From positions 1 to 28,651 of the forward strand of contig JAUCBJ010001535.1 of assembly GCA_032718475.1 (NCBI GenBank): DNA of 28,651 nt. Reading direction: 5' to 3'. The notes under the pieces are model-generated. The model searched no databases and was not told the DNA's origin. It was given only the letters and a program-made list of their open reading frames with translations. Origin of the DNA: Nemertoderma westbladi. Lineage: Eukaryota; Xenacoelomorpha; Nemertodermatida; Nemertodermatidae. Of the stretch, positions 18,971 to 28,632 are shown piece by piece. The translations under genes and the position numbers were made by a program. Numbering within the stretch: the stretch's first letter is position 1; every line of letters starts with the position of its first letter.

Positions 18971-21624
18971 TGACCCTTGGTACCTTTGAGACGTGCTGCT
19001 CAATGGGCCCCCTGTCCCTTGGTACCTTTGATACGTGCTGCTCAATGGGCCCACTGACCCTTGGTACCTTTGATACGTGCTGCTCAATGGGCCCCCTGTC
19101 CCTTGGTACCTTTGATACGTGCTGCTCAATGGGCCCACTGACCCTTGGTACCTTTGATACGTGCTGCTCAATGGGCCTCTGTCCCTTGGTACCTTTGATA
19201 CGTGCTGCTCAATGGGCCCACTGACCCTTGGTACATTTGATACGTGCTGCTCAATGGGCCCACTGTCCCTTGGTACATTTGATACGTGTTGCTCAATGGG
19301 CCCCCTGTCCCTTGGTACCTTTGATACGTGTTGCTCAATGGGCCCCCTGTCCCTTGGTACCTTTGATACGTGCTGCTCAATGGGCCCACTGACCCTTGGT
19401 ACCTTTGATACGTGCTGCTCAATGGGCCCCCTGTCCCTTGGTACCTTTGATACGTGCTGCTCAATGGGCCCACTGAGCCTTGGTACCTTTGATACGTGCT
19501 GCTCAATGGGCCCCCTGTCCCTTGGTACCTTTGATACGTGCTGCTCAATGGGCCCACTGAGCCTTGGTACCTTTGATACGTGCTGCTCAATGGGCCCCCT
19601 GTCACTTGGTACATTTGATACGTGCTGCTCAATGGGCCCACTGACCCTTGGTATATTTGATACGTGCTGCTCAATGGGCCCCCTGTCCCTTGGTACCTTT
19701 GATACGTGCTGCTCAATGGGCCCACTGACCCTTGGTACCTTTGATACGTGCTGCTCAATGGGCCCCCTGTCCCTTGGTACCTTTGATACGTGCTGCTCAA
19801 TGGGCCCACTGACCCTTGGTACCTTTGATACGTGCTGCTCAATGGGCCCCCTGTCCCTTGGTACCTTTGATACGTGCTGCTCAATGGGCCCACTGAGCCT
19901 TGGTACCTTTGATACGTGCTGCTCAATGGGCCCCCTGTCCCTTGGTACCTTTGATACGTGCTGCTCAATGGGCCCACTGACCCTTGGTACCTTTGATACA
20001 TGCTACTCAATGGGCCCACTGACCCTTGGTACATTTGATACGTGCTGCTCTATGGGCCCACTGACCCTTGGTACCTTTGATACATGCTGCTCAATGGGCC
20101 CACTGTCCCTTGGTACCTTTGATACGTGCTGCTCAATGGGCCCACTGAGCCTTGGTACCTTTGATACGTGCTGCTCAATGGGCCCCCTGTCCCTTGGTAC
20201 CTTTGATACGTACTGCTCAATGGGCCGCCTGTCCCTTGGTACCTTTGATACGTGCTGCTCAATGGGCCCACTGACCCTTGGTACCTTTGATACGTGCTGC
20301 TCAATGGGCCCCCTGTCCCTTGGTACCTTTGATACGTGCTGCTCAATGGGCCCACTGACCCTTGGTACATTTGATACGTGCTGCTCTATGGGCCCCCTGT
20401 CCCTTGGTACCTTTGATACGTGCTGCTCAATGGGCCCACTGTCCCTTGGTACCTTTGATACGTGCTGCTCAATGGGCCCACTGACCCTTGGTACATTTGA
20501 TACGTGCTGCTCAATGGGCCCCCTGTCCCTTGGTACCTTTGATACGTGCTGCTCAATGGGCCCACTGTCCCTTGGTACCTTTGATACGTGCTGCTCAATG
20601 GGCCCCCTGTCCCTTGGTACCTTTGATACGTGCTGCTCAATGGGCCCCCTGTCCCTTGGTACCTTTGATACGTGCTGCTCAATGGGCCCACTGTCCCTTG
20701 GTACCTTTGATACGTGCTGCTCAATGGGCCCACTGAGCCTTGGTACCTTTGATACGTGCTGCTCAATGGGCCCCCTGTCCCTTGGTACCTTTGATACGTG
20801 CTGCTCAATGGGCCCACTGTCCCTTGGTACCTTTGATACGTGCTGCTCAATGGGCCGCCTGTCACTTGATACCTTTGATACGTGCTGCTCAATGGGCCCA
20901 CTGTCCCTTGGTACCTTTGATACGTGCTGCTCAATGGGCCCACTGTCCCTTGGTACCTTTGATACGTGCTGCTCAATGGGCCCACTGTCCCTTGGTACCT
21001 TTGATACGTGCTGCTCAATGGGCCCACTGAGCCTTGGTACCTTTGATACGTGCTGCTCAATGGGCCCACTGACCCTTGGTACATTTGATACGTGCTGCTC
21101 AATGGGCCCACTGACCCTTGGTACCTTTGATACATGCTGCTCAATGGGCCCACTGAGCCTTGGTACCTTTGATACGTGCTGCTCAATGGGCCCACTGACC
21201 CTTGGTACCTTTGATACATGCTGCTCAATGGGCCCACTGACCCTTGGTACCTTTGATACGTGCTGCTCAATGGGCCCACTGTCCCTTGGTACCTTTGATA
21301 CGTGCTGCTCAATGGGCCCACTGTCCCTTGGTACCTTTGATACGTGCTGCTCAATGGGCCCACTGAGCCTTGGTACCTTTGATACGTGCTGCTCAATGGG
21401 CCCACTGACCCTTGGTACCTTTGATACATGCTGCTCAATGGGCCCACTGTCCCTTGGTACCTTTGATACGTGCTGCTCAATGGGCCCACTGTCCCTTGGT
21501 ACCTTTGATACGTGCTGCTCAATGGGCCCACTGAGCCTTGGTACCTTTGATACGTGCTGCTCTATGGGCCCACTGGCCCTTGGTACCTTTGATACGTGCT
21601 GCTCAATGGGCCCACTGACCCTTT
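18971..21624. repeat. 42-bp minisatellite, about 63 units, ending beside pinin exon 4
   Basis: The unit is CCCTTGGTACCTTTGATACG, TGCTGCTCAATGGGCCC and either ACTGA or CCTGT. The two end-variants alternate over much of the left third, making 84-bp dimers; the right third is mostly ACTG-type. GGTACC and GGGCCC palindromes recur in every unit. Because 42 is divisible by three, frames on both strands stay open for hundreds of codons (19161-21629 with period MGPLSLGTFDTCCS). No protein feature suggests translation. The array is wholly inside intron 3, and its right end is 61 bp before exon 4. Confidence 0.97.
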
Positions 21625-21685
21625 ATTAGTTATTGTATACTTTCTTATATTATTTACCTTGTATTTTTGTAACATTAACTTTTAG

Positions 21686-21764
21686 ACGCGGACTGGCTGA
21701 TGGGCCCAAGAGGGGAGGCGTTGCCGCTGCTGGAGCTCCCAAGAGATTTGAGCTCAACCGCAGG
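21686..21764 (+). CDS. PNN: Pinin exon 4 (codons 91-117)
   Basis: The acceptor is TAACATTAACTTTTAG, with a branch-point-like TTAAC close by; the donor is AGG|GTGAGT. It enters in phase 2 and leaves in phase 0. The frame reads RGLADGPKRGGVAAAGAPKR then FELNRR, a Gly/Arg/Ala-rich basic linker like the GGGRGRG segment of vertebrate pinin. The short spacing to the minisatellite means the polypyrimidine tract and branch point must lie within the 61 non-repetitive bases. Confidence 0.8.
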
Positions 21765-21947
21765 GTGAGTCTGGGGTTATATTATATATATATATAGAAG
21801 TAAAGGTTTAATGTTATTCATTAAATTAATTATCAGTTTTTCATATCTATCTGTGTAATTAAATATGTCTGCATTGTACAACGTGTTGTTGTGTCACTTT
21901 ACTCGTAATGTTTCTCTACATTGTACAATGTGTTGTGTCACTTGTAG
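21765..21947. other. Intron 4 (183 bp), with a duplicated acceptor-proximal segment
   Basis: The smallest intron. CATTGTACAA followed by GTGTTGT and GTGTCACTT occurs twice, at about 21872-21899 and 21919-21943. The second copy leads into the real acceptor CACTTGTAG; the first copy has TTTACT at that place. An AT dinucleotide tract lies near 21782-21795. Confidence 0.75.
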
Positions 21948-22060
21948 CCGCGAACGTTAATACTAAACTCCGAAGTTATAGAGACGGTAAAGGAAGATAA
22001 ATCCAGGGATGAATTCAAACAGAAAGTTGATGAGGCAATGGACGATAAAAGCAAGTTAAG
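21948..22060 (+). CDS. PNN: Pinin exon 5 (codons 118-154 plus 2 nt)
   Basis: The acceptor is GTCACTTGTAG and the donor AG|GTAAGT; phase 0 in, 2 out. The frame reads PRTLILNSEVIETVKEDKSR then DEFKQKVDEAMDDKSKLR, a charged helical segment. It sits where vertebrate pinin has the short stretch (VVATSKERTRRD, then a DEKGKQ-like end) leading into the RNRR block. Its end joins exon 6 to recreate KLRNRRMFG, close to the vertebrate KQRNRRIFG, the best support for this junction. Confidence 0.85.
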
Positions 22061-22375
22061 GTAAGTGTGTTGTTATTATTTTTTAACAGTTTCTATTAAA
22101 TCTTTATGTATATTAATATAATCAATATTATTATTATTTGGTTACTTTTTGTTCTGGACCTGAATACCCAAACCAACACCTCGTGAAGAGGTGCGCCTAT
22201 CGTAGAGAAACATTCACTGAATCAAAATGAATCTAAGTAGAAAAGGTTGACATATAATTTAGGCAACACCAATTTGTTACAACCTAGATTGTATGACTCA
22301 AGAGTCAAAGTGATCATTGTGTTTAGTGCCTTGAACCCGGTACAGAGCTCAGAGTGTGTGTGTTATACAAAGAAG
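22061..22375. other. Left part of intron 5, no feature seen
   Basis: AT-rich intron sequence without recognisable repeats until the 42-bp unit begins at about 22376. Confidence 0.5.
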
Positions 22376-22509
22376 GGATCTCTTATCTTCTGAGTAAGCT
22401 CCCAGCAGTGACTGCTGGATTTCTTATCTTCTGCAGTAAGCTCCCAGCCAGCAGTGACTGCTGGATCTCGTATCTTCTGCAGTAAGCTCATAGCAGTGCT
22501 CATAGCAGT
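22376..22509. repeat. 42-bp minisatellite, left part (interrupted by LINE C)
   Basis: About three units of the array described at 24124-26905, the first with a deletion in CTGAGTAAG and one with an extra CCAG. It ends TCATAGCAGTGCTCATAGCA GT at 22509, where LINE copy C starts. Confidence 0.92.
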
Positions 22510-24123
22510 ACTCCCAGATATTCCCATTGGCGATATCTCCTTTGCAGAAGTTAAGGCTGCTGCAAAGAGCATTAAGACCAATCGTGCCAGTGGAGTAGAT
22601 GGTGTTCCCCCTGAGGTCTTTAAAATACCTGAGTGTTTAAAGCTCATCTATCCCATCATAGTAGACATGTACCGAACAACAAGAGTCCCACAAGAAATGA
22701 AAACAAATAAGTTGGTGCCAGTTCCCAAGAAGGGCAACCTAACACTCTATGGTTCTTTTCGGGGAATCTCATTGATCTCGATTGCTGCAAAGCTATACAA
22801 TAGAATTCTATTAAATCGCATCAGGGATCCCATTGAGAGACTGCTCCGTGGAAATCAGAATGGGTTCCGTAAAGGTCGTGGGACCATGGAGCCCATTTTT
22901 GCACTTAGAAGGATAATTGAAGAATTATCAAAAAAGAAAGACAGGCATCTGGCTGTTATCTTTGTTGACTTCTTCAAGGCCTTTGATTCAGTCTCTCGCT
23001 CACGTATGTTCAGCATACTTTCATTATATGGGATTCCTGATGAAATTATTGCAGCAATCAGATCAGTATACGATGGTTCGACAACATTTGTGTCTACTGT
23101 TGACGGTGACACAGAACCATTTGAAGTGTTATGGGGCGTCCTCCAAGGAGACACACACTTGCACCATTCTTGTTCATTATTGTGGTTGACTATGTTCTAC
23201 GCACGTCCTTAGATCATCATAATGATGATGGGGTAATGATAACTCCACCTACTGGCTCCAGAAGTCGAGGAAATCCTGCCAAGTACCTAACTGATCTAGA
23301 CTTTGCTGATGACTTAGGAGTACTCTCAGAATCATTAGAGGGAGCCCAACGGCTCCTCAGCTCATTAGAACATGCTGCTTCTAGTGTTGGTCTTTTTATT
23401 AACTCCAGAAAGACCAAAATTATGACAGTTAACTTTGAAAGTCCTCAGCAAGTCTCTGATCGGATGAGCATAAGCTCAAAGGATGGTATGCTTGAGCATG
23501 TGGACGACTTCTGTTACCTGGGATCATGGATCCGGAAGTCAGGTGACGACCTTCGAATACGTAAGGGAAAGGCATGGGCAGCCTTGAATAGGCTTTCCAG
23601 GATTTGGAAGTCACCGAGAATTAATCGGAAACTTAAGGTCCGATTATTTAGAGCAGCAGTAGTTCCAGTACTCCTCTACGGGAGTCCATGCTGGGCTCTA
23701 ACTGCTGAGGACATCAAATCTCTGGATGGCACATTCACAAGAATACTACGCCGGGTTCATTGTGTCAAGTACAATGCACACATCTCCAACCAGACACTAT
23801 ATAACATTGGAGGTGTCTCATTGGTTCCCCCAAGCTTGACACTAGAACAAAATCGCCTCCGCTTTGCAGGACATTGCTTTCGCCGTGAGGACCAACCAGT
23901 GCATAATCTTGTACTTTGGCAGCCTCACGGAGTGAATAAGCATGGTGGACAGCCCATGACTTTCTTGAGACGCATCTTAAAGGACACAGGCCTTAAAGAT
24001 GCGGATGATCTAGCAAATTGCATGGGTGATAGGGAGTTGTGGCGGTGCAATTTTGTTGACAAGCCGGCACAGCATTCCTAAAAATGCAGCTGCAATGCAG
24101 CATGCCGATCCTAGTAGTAGTAG
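22510..24123 (+). mobile_element. LINE copy C, 5'-truncated, inserted in the 42-bp minisatellite
   Basis: Starts inside the segment LPDIPIGDISFAEVKAAAKS and runs through RT and the C-terminal region to the shared 3' UTR and TAG tail. An extra AC in GACACACACTTGCACC near 23154 shifts the frame inside motif B; otherwise both halves are open (22454-23212 and 23131-24081). Motifs are as in copy B: FVDFFKAFDSV, LDFADDLGV and RFAGHCFRRED. TCATAGCAGT at 22500-22509 recurs at 24124-24133, a likely 10-bp target duplication. Sequence is very close to copy B, so the family was active recently. Sense-oriented in pinin intron 5; not functional. Confidence 0.92.
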
Positions 24124-26905
24124 TCATAGCAGTGACTGCTGGATCTCGTATCTTCTGCAGTAAGCTCCCAGCAGTGAGTGCTGGATCTCGTATCTTCTGC
24201 AGTAAGCTCCCAGCAGTGACTGCTGGATCTCGTATCTTCTGCAGTAAGCTCCCAGCAGTGAGTGCTGGATCTCGTATCTTCTGCACTAAGCTCCCAGCAG
24301 TGACTGCTGGATCTCTTATCTTCTGCAGTAAGCTCATAGCAGTGACTGCTGGATCTCGTATCTTCTGCAGTAAGCTCCCAGCAGTGAGTGCTGGATCTCG
24401 TATCTTCTGCACAGAGCTCCCAGCAGTGACTACTGGATCTCTTATCTTCTGCAGTAAGCTCCCAGCAGTGACTGCAGGATCTCGTATCTTCTGCAGTAAG
24501 CTCCCAGCAAGCAGTGACTGCTGGATCTCTTATCTTCTGCAGTAAGCTCCCAGCAGTGAGTGCTGGATCTCGTATCTTCTGCAGTAAGCTCCCAGTTGTG
24601 ACTGCTGGATCTCTTATCTTCTGCAGTAAGCTCCCAGCAGTGAGTGCTGGATCTCGTATCTTCTGCAGTAAGCTCCCAGCAGTGACTGCTGGATCTCTTA
24701 TCTTCTGCAGTAAGCTCCCAGCAGTGAGTGCTGGATCTCGTATCTTCTGCAGTAAGCTCCCAGTTGTGACTGCTGGATCTCTTATCTTCTGCATTAAGCT
24801 CCCAGCAGTGACTGCTGGATCTCTTATCTTCTGCAGTAAGCTCCCAGCAATGAGTACTGGATCTCTTATCTTCTGCAGTAAGCTCCCAGCAGTGAGTGCT
24901 GGATCTCGTATCTTCTACAGTAAGCTCCCAGCAGTGAGTGCTGGATCTCGTATCTTCTGCAGTAAGCTCCCAGCAGTGACTGCTGGATCTCGTATCTTCT
25001 GCAGTAAGCTCCCAGCAATGATTGATGAATCTCGTATCTTCAGCATGAAGCTCATAGCAGTGACTGCTGGATCTCGTATCTTCTGCAGTAAGCTCCCAGC
25101 AGTGACTGCTGGATCTCGTATCTTTTGCAGTAAGCTCCCAGCAGTGACTACTGGATCTCTTATCTTCTGCAGTAAACTCCCAACAGTGACTGCAGGATCA
25201 CGTATCTTCTGCAGTAAGCTCCCAGCGCCAGCAGTGACTGCTGGATCTCGTATCTTCTGCAGTAAGCTCCCAGCGTTGACTGCAGGATCTCATATCTTCT
25301 GCAGTAAGCTCCCAGCGCCAGCAGTGACTGCTGGATCTCGTATCTTCTGCATTGAGCTCCCAGCATTGACTGCAGGATCTCGTATCTTCTGCAGTAAGCT
25401 CGCAGCAGTGACTGCTGGATCTCTTATCTTCTGCAGTAAGTTCCCAGCAGTGACTGCTGGATCTCGTATCTTCTGCAGTAAGCTCCCAGCAGTGACTGCT
25501 GGATCTCTTATCTTCTGCAGTAAGCTCCCAGCAGTGACTGTTGGATCTCTTATCTTCTGCAGTAAGCTCCCAGCCAGCAGTGACTGCTGGATCTCGTATC
25601 TTCTGCAGTAAGTTCCCAGCAGTGACTGCTGGATCTCGTATCTTCTGCAGTAAGCTCCCAGCAGTGAGTGCTGGATCTCGTATCTTCTGCAGTAAGCTCC
25701 CAGCAGTGACTGCTGGATCTTTTATCTTCTGCAGTAAGCTCCCAGCAGTGAGTGCTGGATATCTTATCTTCTGCAGTAAGCTCCCAGCCAGCAGTGACTC
25801 CTGGATCTTGTGTCTTCTCCAGTAAGCTCCCAGCAGTGACTGCTGGATCTCGCATCTTCTGCAGTAAGCTCCAAGCAGTGAGTGCTGGATCTCGTATCGT
25901 CTGCAGTAAGCTCCCAGCCAGCAGTGACTGCTGGATCTCGTATCTTCTCCAGTAAACTCCCAGCAGTGACTGCTGGATCTCGCATCTTCTGCAGTAAGCT
26001 CCAAGCAGTGAGTGCTGGATCTCGTATCTTCTGCAGTAAGCTCCCAGTTATGACTGCTGGATCACTTATCTTCTGCAGTAAGCTCCCAGCAGTGAGTGCT
26101 GGATCTCGTATCTTCTGCAGTAAGCTCCCAGTTGTGACTGCTGGATCTCTTATCTTCTGCATTAAGCTCCCAGCAGTGACTGCTGGATCTCTTATCTTGT
26201 GCAGTAAGCTCCCAGCAGTGAGTACTGGATGTCTTATCTTCTGCAGTAAGCTCCCAGCAGTCAGTGCTGGATCTCGTATCTTCTGCAGTAAGCTCCCAGC
26301 AGTGAGTGCTGGATCTCGTATCTTCTGCAGTAAGCTCCCAGCAGTGACTGCTGGATCTCGTATCTTCTGCAGTAAGCTCCCAGCAATGACTGATGAATCT
26401 CGTATCTTCTGCAGTAAGCTCATAGCAGTGACTGCTGGATCTCGTATCTTCTGCAGTAAGCTCCCAGCAGTGACTGCTGGATCTCGTATCCTTTGCAGTA
26501 AGCTCCCAGCAGTGACTACTGGATCTCTTATCTTCTGCAGTAAACTCCCAACAGTGACTGCAGGATCACGTATCTTCTGCAGTAAGCTCCCAGCCAGCAG
26601 TGACTGCTGGATCTCGTATCTTCTGCAGTAAGCTCCCAGCGTTGACTGCAGGATCTTATATCTTCTGCAGTAAGCTCCCAGCGCCAGCAGTGATTGCTGG
26701 ATCTCGTATCTTCTGCAGTAAGCTCCCAGCAGTGACTGCTGGATCTCGTATCTTCTGCAGTAAGCTCCCAGCAGTGACTGCTGGATCTCGTATCTTCTGC
26801 ACATCTGCAGTAAGCTCCCAGCAATGACTGATGAATCTCGTATCTTCTCCAGTAAGCTCCCAGCAGTGACTGCTGGATCTCGTATATTCTGCAGTAAGCT
26901 CCCAG
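24124..26905. repeat. 42-bp minisatellite, about 66 units, between LINE 3' ends
   Basis: The unit is CAGCAGTGACTGCTGGATCT, CGTATCTTCTGCAGTAAGCT and CC, with frequent GACT/GAGT and CGT/CTT variants and some units with extra CCAG or CGCCAG. CAGCAGTGACTGCTG is a near-perfect palindrome (7-bp arms, one central base). A segment from at least 24761 to about 25290 recurs, with the same order of rare variants, 1366-1368 bp downstream. Frames on both strands stay open because 42 is divisible by three (for example 24514-25611). Left edge: the TAG tail of LINE C. Right edge: the tail of an opposite-strand LINE fragment. Confidence 0.97.
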
Positions 26906-27186
26906 TACTAGGATCGGCATGCTGCATTGCAGCTGCATTTTTAAGAATGCTGTGCCGGCTTATCGACAAAATTGCACCGCCACAACTCCCTATCACCCAT
27001 GACATTTGCTAGATCATCCGCATCTTCAAGGCCAGTGTCCTTTAAGATGCGTCTCAAGAAAGACATGGGCTGTCCACCATGCTTATTCAATCCATGAGGC
27101 TGCCAAAGTACAAGATTATGCACTGGCTGGTCCTCACGGCGAAAGCAATGTCCTGCAAAGCGGAGGCGATTTTGTTCTAGTGTCAA
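26906..27186 (-). mobile_element. LINE 3'-end fragment, - strand
   Basis: Read on the - strand it covers LTLEQNRLRFAGHCFRRED, VLWQPHGLNKHGGQPMSFL and MGDRELWRCNFVDKPAQHS, then the stop, the short 3' UTR and GATCCTAGTA. It starts abruptly at the junction with the + strand fragment at about 27186, and its tail abuts the 42-bp minisatellite. About 280 bp, all from the last sixth of the RT ORF. Confidence 0.9.
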
Positions 27187-28418
27187 ATCGCTTCAGGGAT
27201 CGCATTGAGAGACTGCTCTGTGGAATTCAGAATGGGTTCCGTAAAGGTCGTGGGACCATGGAGCCCATTTTGGCACTTAGAAGGATAATTGAAGAGTTAT
27301 CAAAAAAGAAAGACAGGCATCTGGCTGTTTGTTATCTTTGTTGACTTCTTCAAGGCCTTTGATTCAGTCTCTCGCTCACGTATGTTCAACATACTTTCAT
27401 TATATGGGATTCCTGATGAAATTATTGCAGCAATCAGATCAGTATACGATGGTTCGACAACATTTGTGTCTACTGTTGATGGTGACACAGAACCATTTGA
27501 AGTGTTATGGGGCGTCCTCCAGGGAGACACACTTGCACCATTCTTGTTCATAATTGTGGTTGACTATGTTCTACGCATGTCCTTAGATCATTATAATGAT
27601 GATGGGGTGATGATAACTCCACCTACTGGCTCCAGAAGTCAAGGAAATCCCGCCAAGTACCTAACTGATCTAGACTTTGCTTGATGACTTTGGAGTACTC
27701 TCAGAATCATTAGAGGGAGCCCAACGGCTCCTCAGCTCATTAGAACAGGCTGCTTCTAGTGTTAGTCTTTTTATTAACTCCAAAAAGACCAAAATTTTGC
27801 CAGTTAACTTTGAAAGTCCTCAGCAAGTCTCTGACCAGATGAGCATAAGCTCAAAGGATGGTATGCTTGAGCAAATGGGAAAGGCATGGTCTTGGTCAGC
27901 CTTGAATAGGCTTTCCAGGAAACTTAATGCCCGTTTATTTAGAGCAGCAGTAGTTCCAGTACTCGGGGAGTCCATGCTGGGCTCTAACTGCTGAGGACAC
28001 CAAATCTCTGGATGGCACATTCACAAGAATGCTACGCCGGGTTCATTGTGTCAAGTACAATGCACACATCTCCAACCAGACACTATATAACATTGGAGGT
28101 GTCTCATTGGTTCCCCCAAGCTTGACACTAGAACAAAATCGCCTCCGCTTTGCAGGACATTGCTTTCGCCGTGAGGACAAGCCAGTGCATAATCTTGTGC
28201 TTTGGCAGCCTCATGTAGTGAATAAGCATGGTGGACAGCCCATGACTTTCTTGAGACGCATCTTAAAGGACACTGGCCTTGAAGATGCGGATGATCTAGC
28301 AAATGTCATGGGTGATAGGGAGTTGTGGCGGCGCAATTTTGTCGACAAGCCGGTACCCGGTACAGCATTCTTAAAAATGCAGCTGCAATGCAGCATGCCG
28401 ATCCTAGTAGTAGTAGTA
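27187..28418 (+). mobile_element. LINE copy D, decayed, head-to-head with the preceding fragment
   Basis: Begins at the RT word NRIRDPIERLL in sense and runs to the 3' UTR and TAG tail. It is the most damaged copy. It has a 4-bp duplication in CTGTTTGTTATC near 27328; an extra T in GACTTTGCTTGATGAC near 27680 that breaks the FADD catalytic box; a deletion of about 60 bp near 27870 (the YLGSWIRKSG region is lost); another deletion around 27920; a 5-bp loss near 27965; and a small insertion at 28354-28362 making TACCCGGTA. It lies in pinin intron 5, sense, ending about 140 bp before exon 6. Not functional. Confidence 0.9.
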
Positions 28419-28556
28419 TTATTGTAAACTATCATTAAATATTAACCGCTTTAATTTTAATAGGCAAGCGATTTAAAACTATATTTTACCATTAATTCAT
28501 GGCCTTTTCATTTTAATTGATTCTCATAAATTCCTATAAAATTATTTTTGTTACAG

Positions 28557-28632
28557 GAATAGACGAATGTTTGGTATGTTACTCGGCACCCTGCAGCAGT
28601 TTAAAGCTGAGGAAATTGTGCAGCATAATCAG
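28557..28632 (+). CDS. PNN: Pinin exon 6 (codons 155-180), start of conserved pinin domain
   Basis: The acceptor is TTTTTGTTACAG and the donor CAG|GTTAGT; phase 2 in, 0 out. The frame reads RNRRMFGMLLGTLQQFKAEE then IVQHNQ. This matches the vertebrate motif RNRRIFGLLMGTLQKFKQE, the highly conserved beginning of the pinin/SDK/memA domain, and is the main evidence for the gene's identity. The domain continues as a long Glu/Arg-rich coiled coil in later exons outside the window. Confidence 0.93.

Noticed and set aside
18971-21624. CRISPR-like array
   Set aside because: There are no unique spacers between repeats, units are head-to-tail, and the setting is a eukaryotic intron.
19161-21629. 822-codon open frame, and long frames on the other strand
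   Set aside because: Same cause: a 42-bp period. Both strands are open at once, which argues against coding. The array lies between pinin exons 3 and 4.
21699-21710. Origin of the 42-bp unit from exon 4 (shared ATGGGCCC)
   Set aside because: Only about eight contiguous bases match, with weak similarity around; chance is enough.
24111-26631. Repetitive frames in the second 42-bp array, both strands
   Set aside because: Period artefact; several frames are open together and are broken by CCAG insertions.
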